Below, in pieces: positions 26,601 to 41,600 of a stretch of DNA of 64,000 nt. The stretch's first letter is position 1, and each line of letters begins with the position of its first letter. The DNA is from Methylorubrum aminovorans (GTDB taxonomy: Bacteria > Pseudomonadota > Alphaproteobacteria > Rhizobiales > Beijerinckiaceae), in contig NZ_BPRC01000001.1 of NCBI RefSeq assembly GCF_022179725.1, positions 186,001 to 250,000 of the forward strand, given 5' to 3'. A model generated the notes under the pieces. It saw only the letters and a list, made by a program, of their open reading frames with translations. It searched no databases and had not been told where the DNA came from. The position numbers were made by a program, and so were the translations under genes.

Positions 26601-29600
26601 GGCAACGTCGTCGGCGCCGGCGGCGGGCTCTACGTCGGCAACAAGATCGTCACGGCCACGACCGCCGTGATCGACGGCAGCACCGGCACGAACGATGCCG
26701 TGAAGTCGGGCGCGGAGGGCATCACGGTCTCGGCGACCGACCGCTCGAACATCAGGGCGACCTCTGTCGCCCTCGCCGTGTCAGCGAACCTGAGCGGCAA
26801 GTCCAGCGGCGGCGAGGAGAAGCCGAGCGTCGCCATCGGTGCGGCGCTGGCGAACAACGAGATCACCAGCGACGTCACGGCCCGGATCATCCAGGTCGCC
26901 GATCTCTCGACCTCCGGTGCGGTGAAGCTTTCGGCGAACCGCAGCGCGGAGATCTTCGCGCAGACGTTCGCGGCCTCGGTGGAGGCGGCGATAGCCGGTC
27001 AGGGCAAAGGCTTCGGCGTCTCCGGCGGCGGTGCCGTCGCCCTCAACACGGTCGGCGGCTCGACCGTTGCCGAACTCGCCGGTTCGAAGGTCGGGGACGG
27101 GGCGGATGCCGTTTTCAAGGCGGGTAGCCTCGAAGTTCTGGCAAGCGACACGGCCAAGATCGCGGCGCTGACCGGCGCTCTGTCGATCGCCGCCAACGGC
27201 TCGGCGCAGGGAGCGGCGACCGGTATCGGCGTCGGCGCCTCGGTTTCCAACAATGTGATCGCCGCCGGTGCCGCCGTGCGCGCCACGATCTCCGGCACGC
27301 CCGTCCGGGCGGTGGGGGCCGTCCGGGTTGCCGCGACGTCCAACCAGACGATCGACGCCACCACGGTCGCCGTCTCCGTCGGCGTGAGCGCCAGCGGAAG
27401 CGATAATTCGGCGTCCGTGAACCTCGCCGGTTCTGCCGCCCACAACGTCATCGACATCGCCACCACGGCACAGATCCTCGGTGCGGTCGCGATCGAGGCC
27501 GGCGCCGTCACGGTGCGGGCCGACAACAGCTCGACCATCTCCGCGGCCGTGGGGGCAGCCTCGATCGCCGCCGCATTCGGTTCGAAGGATTCGTTCACCG
27601 TCGCCCTCGCAGCGAGCCTCGCCCTCAACAAGATTTCGGGCGGTGTCAGCGCCGGCATCACGGATGCCACGGTGAGAACGCTCGCGGGCGGCGTCACGAT
27701 TGCTGCCACGCGCACGGGGACGATCAGCACAGGGGCCGCAGCAGCCAGCATGGCCATCGGCGTCGGCGGCGGGAAGGGCCTCGGCGTCACCGGAGCCGGC
27801 GTCGCGGCGGTGAACCAGATCGACAGCACCACCACGGCCTCGGCCACGAATGCCACGATCGATGCGCAGGGCGCCGTTGCCGTCGAGGCCGGAAGCACGG
27901 CCACGATCACGTCGAACATCCTCAGCGCCGCGCTCGCGGTGGGCGGCGGCTCCGACAGCGGCGGCGCGGGCGCACTGGGCGTTGCCATCGCCTACAACGA
28001 GATCGGGCGCTGGAATGCGTACGATGCCGATCATCACACCCTGAACCAGGCGCCGGTCCTCGGCGGCCGCGCCGGGGTCTCGGCCTCCCTCACGAACACC
28101 ACGGTCAAGGCGACCGGTGCGCTGTCCGTGACCGCCACGACCGACAACACGATCACGGCGAACATCGCCGCGATCGCGGCCGGTGCCACGGGGTCCGCCG
28201 GCAAGGCCGTGGCGGTGAGCATCGGCGGCACGTTCGCCATGAACAGCATCGGCCTTGCGACGCTTGCGTCGATCAACGGTGACGGAACCGGTGCCACGCC
28301 CGGAATCCAGGCTGCGAGCGCCACGATCACGGCGCAGGACCTCTCGGAGGTGACGGTTCGGGCCCTGTCGGCCAGCCTCGCGCTCGCCGCGACCTCGGAC
28401 AACGCCGTGTCGATCGCCGTCGGCGGCAGCATCGCGCTCAACACCATCGCCAACGACGTCTCAGCCACCGTGACCGGTGTCGATCGAGGCCTTCAGACTA
28501 TCGATGCGATCGTCATCTCGGCGAAATCGGCGGGTAAGATCACGGCGAATGCGGCCTCGGCCGCGATCGCCGTGGCCGGGGCCGGCTCGAATGCCGTGCC
28601 GATTAGCGCGGCGGTGACCTACGCCCGCAACGTCATCACCACAAGCACGCGGGCGCAGGCCGCCGAGAGCCGTCTCGTCACCTCTGGCACCGGCGGCGCC
28701 GTGAGCGTCCGGGCCGAAGCCTCCGCTCGGATCGACGCCGCGATCGCGGCGGCCTCCCTGGCCATGGGCGTGGGCGGCAAAGACGCCGTCGCCGTCGGCA
28801 TCGGCGCGGCCATCGCCGAGAACCGCATCGGTCTCTGGTCCAGCTCCGGCAGCGATGCCACGACCAGCTACGCCCTGGACAAAAACGGCGGCACCGTGGT
28901 CGAGGCGTCTCTGACCCGCGTCGGCGTCAACGCGAAGGGCGCGCTTAGCGTCGAGGCGGCGTCAGCGAACGAGATCAACGCCAGCATCGTCGCTCTATCG
29001 GCCGGGCTCGCCGGGGCCGGTTCGAACGCCGTCGGCGTCAGCGGGGGCGCCACCACCGTCGTCAACGCCATCGGTGTGACCACGCAGGCCTTCATCGAGG
29101 GCAACGGCGTCGCCAACAGCGCCGTCGGAAGCAATGCGATCCAGGCCGGCGCCGTCTCGGTGAAAGCCGCCGATACCTCCCGGATCAAGGCCGCCGCCGT
29201 CTCCGCCGCCGTCAGCGCGGCCTTCGGCGGCACGAACGGGGTCGCGGTCTCGATCGGCTTCGCGCTGGCGCTCAACACCATCGACGCCGCCGTCAAGGCC
29301 GGCATCGGCAACGTCGCGGACGGCATCGATGCCGGCACCGGCGCGGTTCTGGTCGATGCCCTCAGCGGAGCCGCGATCGAGACCGAGACGGCGGCTGCGG
29401 CCGTCAGCATCGGCGGCGGCGGGACCGCCGGCGTCGCCGTCGCGGGCGGCGGTGCGCTCGCCTTCAATTCGATCCGGCCGGTGACCCGTGCCGCCGTGAC
29501 CTCGAGCACGATCAGCCAGAGCGGCAGCGTCACCGTCACCGCCGCCGCCAATTCGACCATCTCCGCCCTCGTGGCGGCGGCGTCGGTGGCGGCCGCCGGA

Positions 29601-32600
29601 GGTGGCTCGGCCGGCGTCGGCGTCGCCATCGGTGTCTCGGTGGCGGCGAACCGGATCGGCGACTGGACCTCGAAGGGCGAGGGGCGCGACCGCGTTGATA
29701 CGGCGGCGGCCGAACAGACCTCCGTCGTCGAGGCCGTCCTGAGGGGCAGCAGCGTCAAGACCGGCGGCGCGCTCACTGTCGGTGCGACGTCCGCGCAGAC
29801 CATCAAGGCCCAGGTCGCCGCTGCGGCGGCCTCGATCGGCGGCGGCGGCTCGGCCGGCGTCGGCGTGTCGGCGGCCGGCGTCACGGTCATCAACGCGATC
29901 GCGATCGCAACCCGGGCCGTCATCGACGGCGACGGGGCGACGGGCATCGAGGCCGGCAGCGTCACGGTGCGCGCGTCGGACAATTCCGCGATCGATGCCC
30001 TTGCCGGCTCCGCGTCTCTCGCAGGATCCGGCGGCGGGTCCGCCGGCGTCTCGGTGGCGGTCGGCTTCACGCTGGCGCTCAACAGCATCGCCGGCAGCGT
30101 CGAGGCGAAGATCGTCAACGCCGACACCCTGCTGCGCACGACCGGCGCGGCCGGCGTCGCGGTGAGCGCCACACGGGCGGGCCGCATCTCGGCGGCGGCG
30201 GCCGCGGCGGCAATCAGCCTCGCGGGCGGCGGCGCGGCCGGCGTCGGCGTCTCCGGCGGCGGTGCCTTCGCCTCGAACCGCATCCTCGGCTCGGTGAACG
30301 CCACGGTGGAAGCCAGCCGGATCACCACTCTGGGCAGCGGTGGCCTGACGGTGAGCGCGACCGGATCCTCCGAGATCACGGCGATCATCTCGTCGCTTTC
30401 CGCCTCCGGCGGTGGTGGCGGCGCGGCCGGCGTCGGCGTTGCGCTGGGCGTCAGCGTTGCCGAGAACCGGATCGGCGAGTGGTCGAGCACGGGCGCGAAT
30501 GCGGACCGGACCGATACGCTCAACGACAAGGGCGCCGTGGCCGTCCAGGCTGCGGTGAAGAACGCGATCCTCGACATCGCCGCTGCCCTCACGGTTCAGG
30601 CGAGGGCGAGCCAGAAGATCTCCGCGACGGTCATCGCGGCTGCTGCCGCGATCCAGGGCGGCGGTGCCGCCGGCGTCTCGGGAAGCGCGGCCGGTTCCGT
30701 CACGGCCAATGCGATCGGCGTGGTGACCTCGGCCACGATCGATGGCGACGGGACCGGCGCGGACGCCGGCATCAAGGCCGGCAGCGTCACGGTCACTGCC
30801 GCGAACACGGCCGAGATCACGGCGGTGACCGGTGCCGCCTCACTCTCCGGCGCGGGCGGCGGTGCGGCGGGCGTCGGCGTGGCCGTCGGCTTCGCGCTCG
30901 CCATCAACAACATCGCGGGCGGAATCCAAGCCTCGATCGCCAATGTCGATGCCGGGTTGACGACCCGCAACGGCGGCGTCTCGGTCGGCGCGCGCAACAA
31001 CGCGAAGATCCGCGCGGCCTCGGCGGCGGCGGCCGTCTCGATCGGCGGCGGCGGCGCGGCGGGCGTTTCGGTGAGCGGCGGCGGCGCGGGCGCGCTGAAC
31101 GTCATCACGATGGGGACGAGCGCCTTCATCAAAGACAGCCGGTTGACCGTGCAGGGCGGCAAGTCTGCGGTGACGGCGGAATCCACCGCCGACATCCAGG
31201 CCCTGATCACCGCGGCGGCAGCAGCGGCCGGTGGCGGCGGTGCGGCCGGTGTCGGCGTCTCGGTCGGCGTCGGCGGTGCCGAGAACCGCATCGGCAACTG
31301 GGACATCACGCGCACCGACGGCAAGCGCGACGCCGCGCTCAAGAGCACCGCGCCGATCGAGGCCTATCTCAGCAATACGAGCGTGGATTCGGACAGCGCG
31401 CTCGACGTCACCGCCACCTCGAACCAGACGATCCGGTCGGCCGTCGCGGCGGTCTCGGCGTCGATCCAGGGCGGCGGCGCGGCGGGCGTCAGCGTCGCGG
31501 GGGCCGGTGTCGGCTCGACCAACCTCATCGGTGTCGCGACTCGTGCCTTCATCGACGGCGACGGCGCCTCCGGTATCCGCGCGTCGCAGATCGCGCTCTC
31601 GGCGAAGGACACCTCCAAGATCACGGCCATCGTCGGCTCGTCCGGCATTGCCGGCAGCGGCGCGGGCGTGGCGAGCGTCGGGGTCACCGTCTCGGTCTCG
31701 CAGGCCAACAACATCATCGGCAACGTCGTCGAGGCAGCGATCCGCAACGCGGATACCGGCATCACCACGACCTCCGGCAACCTCTCGGTCGAGGCCGAGA
31801 GCGGCGGCACGATCGAGGCGATCGCGACCGCGGCCTCCGTCAGCATCGGCGGGGCCGGCATCGCCAACGTCCAGGTCGCCGGCGGCGGCGCCGGCGCGCT
31901 CAACATCATCACCACGAGCACCCGCGCGGCGATCGAGAAGGCTGATGGGCAGACAGCGCTCAACAAGGTGACGAGCGGCGCGGGCCTGCGCGTGGCCGCG
32001 ACGAGCAGCCAGGAGATCAAGGCCACGGTGGTCGCCCTGTCCGCCGGTGGCGGCGGCGCGGGCATCGCCAGCGTCCCGGTGGCGATCGGCCTCTCCGGCG
32101 CGCAGAACATCATCGGCAAGTGGAAGACCGTCGATTCCGATAACAAGAGGCTCGACCAGCCGACCCTCGACAAAGACGGCGGCGCTAAGGTCGAGGCACT
32201 CATCGCCGACACGGTGGCGGACGCGCAGGGCACCGTCTCGGTGACGGCGACCTCGGCCGGCACCATCGACGCGACCGTCGCGGCCGCCTCGGTCGTCGTC
32301 ACGGGGGCCGCGGTGGCCGTCGGCGTCGCCGGCTCCGGCAGCTATTCGGGCAACGCGATCAGCTTCGCCACGAAGGCGGCGATCACCGGCGTCGCGACGA
32401 CCGTGACCGCCGGCGACGTGACGGTGCTCGCTACCAACCGGTCCGCCATCAGCGTCGATGTCGGCGCAGCCGCTGTCGCGGCCGCTGGCGGCGCTGTCGG
32501 CGTCGCGCCCTCGATCAGTGTCGCCACGGCCCTGAACGTCATCAACAACGCCGTCATCGCCGGGATCGACGGCGCCGCCGTGACCACACGCTTGGGCGCC

Positions 32601-35600
32601 ATCCGGGTCTCGGCGCAGGTTCCGGCCGACGACCCCGCCACGAGCGCCGTCGAAGGCGCGAGCATCCGCGCCCGCGTCGCTGCGGCCGCCGTGGCGCTCT
32701 CCGGCGGTGGCGTGGCCGTCTCGGTGGCAGGCGGCGGTGCCGTCGCGACCAACATGATCGGCGGCACGACCCGCGCGCAGGTCACCAATGCCCGGCTGAA
32801 GACGGTCGACAACCCGGCCGGCGCGGTCGCGGTCACGGCCGCCAACAACAGCCGGATCGAGGCCGAGGTCGCGGCGCTCGCAGCCGGCGCCAGCATCGGC
32901 GGCACCGCGGTCGGGGTCAGCATCGGCACCGGCGTGGCCGTCAACCTCATCGGCAGCACGATTACGCAGAAGGTCAACGGCGAGGACAAGACGACCACCT
33001 CGGCCGACATGGCCATCGAGGCCCTGTCGAAGGACACCACGATCGAGGCGGGCGGCACGCTCTCCGTCACGGCCGATTCCGGCCAGACCATCCGGGCCAA
33101 CGTCGCCGCGGGCTCGGTCGCCCTCTCCGGGGGAGCCATCGCCCTCAGCGCCGCCGGCGCGGGCGCCGGTGCCCATAACCGGATCGGCGCGACGATCAGC
33201 GCCTCGATCGACGGAGACGGTGCGGGCGACAAGATCAAGGCGGGTGCCGTGACGGTCGCGGCGCGCGACCGCTCCACCCTCGCCGTCGAGACCGGCGCGG
33301 CCTCGGTCGCGGCCGCCTTCGGCTTCTTCGGCGGCGCGTCCTTCTCCCTCGCCGTCGCGGCGGCGGACAACGCGATCGACAACGAAGTCACGGCCGCCAT
33401 CCGGAACCTCGGCGGCGCGCACGGACTCGCGGTCAGCGGTGCGGTCAATGTCACCGCCAGTGAGAACGCGAGCCTGACGAGCCGCTCCCGCGCCGGGTCC
33501 ATGGCCGCGAACGCCTCGATCTTCGGCGTGGCCGTCGCCGGTGGCGGCGCCGGCACCGGTGACACCGTCACCAGCAAGACGAATGCCGGCATCTTCAACA
33601 GCAAGGTCACCGCCGCGGGCGACGTCTCCGTTCAGGCCAGCGACACGACCTCGGTCGATTCGCAGGTGCTCGGCATTTCCGTGGCCGGCGGCCTGCTGGC
33701 CCTGGCGGCCGGCGGCTCCGTCGCCACGGTCGATGTGAAGCCGACCGTCGAGGCCAAGCTCGAGAAAAGCACGATCGTGGCCGACGACGTCGTCGTCACC
33801 GCGACCGTGACGCCGTCCGCCTATGCCAAGGCGACCGGCATCAATGCCGGCACCGCCGCGGTCGGCGCCTCGACCGCGCTCACCAACGTGGCCGCGACCG
33901 TCTTGGCCTCGACCGAGACGACAGGGCTGACCGCTAACACGGTGACGGTGCTGGCTAGCCTTGCCCGCGGTACGAACCCGACGGCGCAAGCCGAGGCGAC
34001 CGGCGCGGTCGGCGGGTTGATCGGCATCGATTCGACGGTGACCAAGGCGACCAATTCCAGCAGCATCAAAGCCACTTTCGGCACCGGAACGGTAATCAAC
34101 GTGGCGCGGGCGGTGTCGCTCGCCGCAACGAGCGCGACGCAGCAGCGGGCGAACGCCAACAGCGCCAGCGCCGGCCTGGTTGCGACCGGCGCGACGGTCT
34201 CGCTCGCGGAATCCGCCACGGAGACCGCCGCCGAGGTCACCGCCGTGGACACGATCCGCGCCGGATCGTTCTCGCTCACGGCAACCGGGACCGACGACAA
34301 CCTGGCGGCCGCCACCGCCGGCTCCTACGGCCTCGCCTCGGGCGCTGCCGCCGTCACCACCACGCAGACGGGCGGCAGCACCAAAGCGACGCTGGACACC
34401 GGGGCCAAGGTCGATCTGATCACCGGCCGCGCGGGCTCTGGCCTGTTCTATCTGAACGCCGACCACACCACGATCACCAACGGGCGGATCACAACCAACA
34501 GCTACGGCGCTCTGGCCGGCAGCGGCGCCGCGTCGACCAACACCGTCACCCATGCCGTGACGGCCACCATCGGGGGAGCGGCGGACGTTCTGGCCTATGA
34601 CATCGCGGCCAGCGCACGAAACGCCGTGCAGAAGCCGCTCCTGTCGAGCCCGAACATCGACGGCAGCACCGGCGGCCTCGCCAGCGGCGCCGGGGCGACG
34701 AGCCGCACGGTGCTCGGCCTGTCCACGGCGGTGGACATCGGCAGTGCTGCCAAGCTCGAGACGACCGGCTTCACCGGTGCCTACGGCAATGTCACCTTCG
34801 CGGCGCTCAACGACGTCAACGTCGCCGACAAGGTCGTCCTGAAGACGGCCGGTGCGCTCTCGGGCGCGGGTGCCTCGGCCTCGCTCTCCGGCCAAGCCGG
34901 TGCTGGGCTCGACGCCACGATCACCGTCGGCGACAAGGCCCAGATCCTCACGCTGGGCAATCTCTTCGCCACCGCCAACACACGGGTGACGGCCGCCATC
35001 GTGGCCAACACCGACACCACCGGCGGGGTCACCGTCGCCACCGGCGGCACCGACATCACGCTGCGGCCGAACAATGCGGTCACGATCGGCACGGGCGTCA
35101 AAGCCAAAGCCTACGGCAACCTGACCCTGTCCGCCGGCAAGCAGGCCGATCTGTGGGACGACCGCTACGATCTCTCGGCGCGCACCGACACCTTCGCCGG
35201 CAGCGCGATCCCGATCCAGTCGATCACGGCCAAGATCGACCTGAACCAGGCCAACACCATCACAGTCCGGTCGGATGCGGTGCTGGAGACCGGCGGCGAC
35301 GCCGTGTTCGCCGCCAACCGGGACAGTGGCAACACCCGTGCCGACGCTAAGGCGAAGGGAACGAGTTGGGCCACGAAGGGCGCTGCGGTGATCGACAGCT
35401 TGCTCGGTGGCCAGCCTGAAGCGGTACAGGCGGGTGATGCGAGCACCAAATCAATCGGTCGCGTCATCATGGATGGGACCGTCGTCACGGGCATCATCAG
35501 CGACATCGAGATCGTTCTCGAACAGTTGGTGCTGAAGCAGGGAACTGCCTCCTATCTTCCGGGGGACGAGCGCCAGATCATCGTCGCAAGCACGCCCGGC

Positions 35601-38600
35601 CAAACCACCTTGACCGGGACGATCTACCTCGGCGGCGTCGCCATCGACGCGAATGGCAATTTCGTGACGGACGGGCGGGCGACGAAGTCCTTCACCCTGA
35701 GCCAGGATACCGGCGGTGCAACGACGTTCCTGACGGCACCCAGGCTGCCGATCACCATCGCGATGGGGACCGAGGTGCAGCGCTCCGGCCTGATCGACGC
35801 CTTCAACGACGCGATGGCGAAGAGGACGGAGTCCGCGCGCGACATCAACCAGTACAATTTCTACAACAACGAAATGGAGCGCATCGCCGGGATTCTGGTC
35901 GCACAGGACGTCATTACGAGGATCTCGAGAAAGGACGGCAAGATCGTCGGTATCGAGACCAAGCTCAACACGGCCCAAGTCATCACGATCGGTTCCTTCA
36001 CCGCGGGCGCCGGACGCATCTCCGTATCCGCCGACGCGCTCACCGGAAAAGGCGCCTTCAGAGCGAAGGAGTCGGGTAATGTCGAGATCACGAACAAGGG
36101 GTCGGCGACCCTGCGGATCGGCGGCATCACCATGCCGGAATCCGCCGGCGGCCTGAGCTTCAACGGCACGATCGTTTCCTTGGCAAATCAAGATTCGGCC
36201 AAGAGCGCGATCGAGACGATTAACAAGAAGAGCGCAGGAGAGGATAATTTCGTAACAGGTTTCGTTGAGTTCAAAGAAATTGCCTCGGGCGGCAAGTTCA
36301 GCGATGCGCCCGCCAGCACGATCACGATCAAAAATACGCTTGGCAAGACTCTCGATGATTTGAGGAACGAAGTTCCGGCCCCCGCACTGATCATCGCGGG
36401 TGCGATCATCGCACCGAACGCCATATTCGAGGCGGCCAGCATCGGCGATCTGTTCTTTACGGAAGGTGCGCCCGTCAAAGTAAAAGACAACAAGTCCGGC
36501 TCCCATCAAACGATCTCGATCGGATCCCCCGGCATCATCAACGACAAATCTCTCTACGAAGTCGGGGCCTCGCCCTATGCTGAGGTAAAGGGCGCGTTTG
36601 TCGATCGTGGATTTAAGCCTTCGAGTGTCGACAGCATCATTGATAAGCTATCCGTCAAATCCGGAGAGCCGAATCTCCAAGCAAATCAAATCTCGATCAA
36701 TGCTCAATACGTCAATGTCAACGGTCTGATCCGCAGTGGGATTTCGAACTACGAGATCAAAGTCGATCAAGCGGCGGAGCGAGAAATCGAAGCTGCTCTT
36801 GCGGACAAGAAAGAGCGTTACGTTACGATTGAAGGGCTTTCTCAGAAAGGAATCTTCACCGTTCAGCTCGATACCGTGACGGAGCAGATCATTGTTCTCG
36901 ACCTTGTGACCTATGGCGGTAAGATCGATATTACCGCAAACATCCTCAACACCGGCAAGGATACAGGGCGGATCGAGGCGCTGGCCGGCTACTCGAACAT
37001 TACGATCGAAAACCATTCAAAGTACGACGTTGTCGTCCGCAAGCTGAACAATGCCAACCGCGGTGCGGGCGAGGTCAATTTGTACGACCTCTCTTATAGC
37101 GACGACGACGTAAAATACTTGAAGACGACTTTCAAATCGACAAAGAACGCGGCGGGACTCGATGCGGTCTCGAAGACCGTCAGCACGATCTACAAGGACC
37201 CGAATAAGGCAGCGAACCCGGGCGCGGACATTCCCGTGCAGGTCGGGCGCAATGCGATCTATCAGCCGAAGGATGGCTGGCGTTACGCCTACACAGTCAC
37301 CGAAACATCGAAGGTGACCGAGTCCGTCACGAAGGGAACATCGTCCTGGGCCGGCATCGATGCTCTGGCAAGAGATCCCGCTAGCCTGACGGGGTTCAAA
37401 GTCGAATCCAACAACGACACGAGGATGCTTCCGGAAGGGACGTACTATTATCTCGATGCGAGCGACAACACGTCGTATGCTCACTACGGATCCAGTACGA
37501 ATCCGGACGGCGCGCAGAATGATCCGGCGAAGATCGCAAAAACTTGGGAAACATCGACCTGGTATGGAAAGAAGACCTATTGGACGCTTTGGAAAAAGGA
37601 ATACGGTCAGACCACGACGGCGAAGGCCAGCATTGAGGCCGATCGTCCGATTCAGGTGTCGTTCTACGGTTCCGATAAGGGCGACATCAGCATCGTCTCG
37701 ACGGGCACCGGACGGGTTCTGCTGGAAGGCAATATCGTCAACGCATCGGGCAAGGTGACGATCGACGCCAAGGGCTCGATCGAGCAGACCAGGGACACGG
37801 TCACGATCTCCGCCGCGACGGTGACCCTCACCTCGCAGTCGGGCAGCATCGGCACGGGGACGGCGGCTTTCGGTAGCGACAAGAACGCGGGTGCCGTGGC
37901 CACGGCCGGGTCGCGGGCGCTGCGAGTCGAGGGCACCTATACCACTGACGACAAGGGCAACCGGACCTACACGGCGCCGGTCGTGCTGACGGCTTCGGCC
38001 GCGGGATCGGTCTACATCGAGAATGTCGGTGGTACGGACCTGCAGATCGACTCCGTCCGTTCGCGAGACGACGACGTTGCTCTCGTCTCCGCGCCCGGTA
38101 TCGTCGTGGCAAAGGACAAGGCCGGCACGATCAGCGGCGGCGTGATCACGCTGTCGGCGAAGTCCGGTCATGTCGGCTCCGGCGACGTCACGGGCAACGC
38201 GATCCTCAACCTCAACGCCGGTCAGCGACAGCGCGACCGGGTCGACATCGTGGCCGGCGGCAACGTCTCGGTGCGCCAGACCTCGGGCGACCTGCGCCTC
38301 AACAGCCTTACCGCCGGCGGAGATGTCGTCGTGGAGGTCCGCGGCGGCAGCCTGCTCAACGTGAACAACGTGGTCGTGCGCGACGAGCGCAAGGCGGCCG
38401 ACCTGATCGGAGGCGTCTGGAAGGATCTCGCCCTCACGGCCGACGACGCGAACCGTAAGTTCAAGGAGACGCTCAGCGCCTTCGAGAGCAGCCGGCAGCG
38501 CGACTACAATGCCTATTGGTCCTACCGGAACCAGCAGGCGAATCCCGCCGTCTACGATGCGAACTTCGAAGTAAAGCTCAACGCCAAGACCGGCGAGCTG

Positions 38601-41600
38601 CAGTACTATGTCGACCTCTACGGCAAAGAGGCGACGGGCAAGGGGCTCACCGGCAGCGCCCTAACCACCTATGTCAGCAAGGCCGTCGCGACGATCGAGC
38701 AGAGCCGCACTGCGCAGTACCATGCGCTCCACCTGCAATACGGCGGCTACGGCAACGTCTATCACGCCGATCTCGCCGGCGATTACGCGACTTACTGGGC
38801 CATCCGGGGGGCGTCGAGCGGATTCGACGCGAGCACCACCGTCACGGCGACGGCCGCCTCACTGGCCAAGATCCAGGAGGCGACCCATGCGGCGCCGATC
38901 TCCGGCGATGCGATGATTGCCCGCGTCACCGCACAGATTGCGCAGCTCGAGAGCGAGGGCGGCAACACGCGTCTGAGCGAGGCCAAGATTCTGGAGCTCT
39001 ACGAGATCGCGATCGACGCGGAGGCGCGCGGCGCGCGGTTGGCGGACGAGGCGTTCAGGGCGCTCGCCAGCTACGAGACCGCCTACGCCCGCTATGAGGT
39101 GCTGAGGGCGAGCCGGGTCAACGGTGCGATGACGCTGACGAGTGTCGAGCGCGATGCGCTGCGCGCGCAGTTCGGTAGCGACACGACCGGCAGCGGGCTC
39201 ACCGGCGCCGCCAAGGACGACTACATCGACGCTCAGATCAAGGTGGTGCAGGAGTCCCGTGCGGACGAGTTCGCGAGGCTCTCGGCGCTGTTCTCAAGCG
39301 TTGCCAAGGGTGACCAGGGCACCTTCACCGCCCAGTACAACCTCTACCTGAAGCTGCGCGGCTCGTTGGTGAACGGTGTGCCTGCACTGACGAGCGCCGA
39401 AATCGCCAACCTGACCAGTACGTTCGGCACCGACGCCACCGGCGCGGTGCTGAGCGGCACGGCGAAGGACAGCTATGTCGCGGCCAAGATCCAGGCGACG
39501 CTCAACGCGCGCGGGGCCGAGTACACGAAACTGAACGCGATCTTCGCCAGCACCGCGGCGACCGACTTCGCCCGGCTGAACGCGGTCTTCGGGAGCACCG
39601 CGCTCACCGCCTACGTCATCGATCAGATCCAGCAGGTCGAGGCGTCCCGGACGATCGACTACCGCAACCTTGCGCCGACCTTCGGCAGCTTCCCCGGCGT
39701 CGTCGAGGGTGCTCAGAACAGCTTCACGACACAGTACGATCTGTATTGGAAGCTGCGCAGCTCGCTGGTGAACGGCGTGCTCAAGCTGACGAATGCCGAG
39801 ATCGCCGATCTGACGCGCACGTTCGGCACCGATGCCACCGGCGCGACGCTGAGCGGCGCGGCCAAGGACAGCTACGTCGCGGGCAAGATCAAGGCGACGC
39901 TCGACGACCGCGCGACCGAATACGCGAAGCTGAATGCGGTCTATGCCGGCTTCGGTGACCGTTACCTGCCGAAGCTCGGCACGGCGTACCAGATCTACAG
40001 CGGCTACAAGGCGAGTGCCGACGCGGGCGGCATCGTGCGGATCACCGGCGCCGAGCGGATCGCACTGGCGGTGCAGTTCGCCGACCAGGCCAAGTTCCAG
40101 ACGCTGGGCGAGATGTTCCTGCAGGCGGAAACCGCCAAGAAAGTCGTGGCGGCCGAAACCGCGCTCAAGGCGGAGTACGCGCGGCTTCACGCCGATTTCG
40201 GCAGCCTCGGCGACACCTACGATGCATCGCGGGTGGAAGCACGGTCCGACCAGGACAAGGCCCGCTACGACACCTATTGGAGCTACCGCAACCAGCAGAT
40301 CGATCCGAGCATCTACAACGCATCCTTCACGCCGCGCCTCACGGGTCAGGCGCTGATCGATGCGGCGGGTGCGGCCCGCGCACAGGCTGCGGCCGAAACC
40401 CGGACCAAGATGTCGCCGGCCATCACCTCCGCCCTCCAGGCGGCCCAGGATGCGCGCGGAGCGGCGCTCACGGCGCAGTACCGGGCGCTCCACGCCTTCT
40501 TCAACAGCCTGCCGGGATCCGACGGCGAGAACGCTCTGACGGCCAAGAAGCAGGACAACCCTGCCTTCTTCGTCGATCGGGCGACCGCCAAGGGCATCGA
40601 CGACAGCATCAAGCGCTGGACGAAAGAGGAACTGCTGAGCGCGGTCGGCCAGGGCCTGCTGAAGGAGGTGCCCAGCACCGTCGTCGACATCCAGAGCCCG
40701 ATCATTAAGGGCCGCTCGATCAAGCTCGTCGCGGCCGGCAGTGTCGGCTCGACCAGCGACACCACACTGATCAAGGTCGGCCCGAACGCGCCGCCTCAGA
40801 CGACCGAACAGCAGATCGATCTGGCTGCCGCCGAGCGCAGCGACCTCGTGTTCCTCACGGGTGAGCCGACCGCCGCCGACGTCATCTTCGCCAACAATGG
40901 CGCGACCGGAACCGTCACCTGGGTGGGTGGCAAGCCCTGGGACCTCACCGCGTTCATCAAGGACGGAAACGTCATCGATGCCACGCTGTTCATCGGCGGT
41001 CTGACGCAGAACGCAACCGCCGAAACCCGGGCCTACTTCAAGATTGTGTCCGTCACGGACACGGTGATCACCGTCGCCTTCTCCGGCAGCAAGACCTTCC
41101 AGGAAGGAAGCGCCCGCAACGTCACCTTCGGCGCCAGCATCGCGGTGAGCGGCGAGGCGCCGCGTGCTTCGGCGACGATGTCCATCGATCGGCTCAAGGC
41201 CGCCCCGGCCAGCGTCGAGCTGAGCTTCAGCAACGACGCTGCGACGAACCAAGGCGTGCTGACGCTCGCGAGCGGCACCTGGGACACCGCGCTCTACGCC
41301 GTCGGCGACACGCTCTTCATCGCCGGGGACACCACGAACACTACTGCCATCGCCACCAACGTGTTCCGGATCGCTGCGATCGCGGGCGGGGTGATCCGCC
41401 TCGAGGCCGGCCAGCTCTTCGACACGACGGGCGGCCTGAACGGCCGGCTCGCGGCCAACGTCGAGGTCGGTGTGCGGGCGACGGGGGCAACCGGCGGCGT
41501 TTCCGTCGTCAACCGCGCCCTGTCCGACCGGGACGCCAGCTTCCTGGCGGATGGGTTCAAGCAGGGAATGCGGATCGGCCTTGCCGGCGCATTCGGCGTG

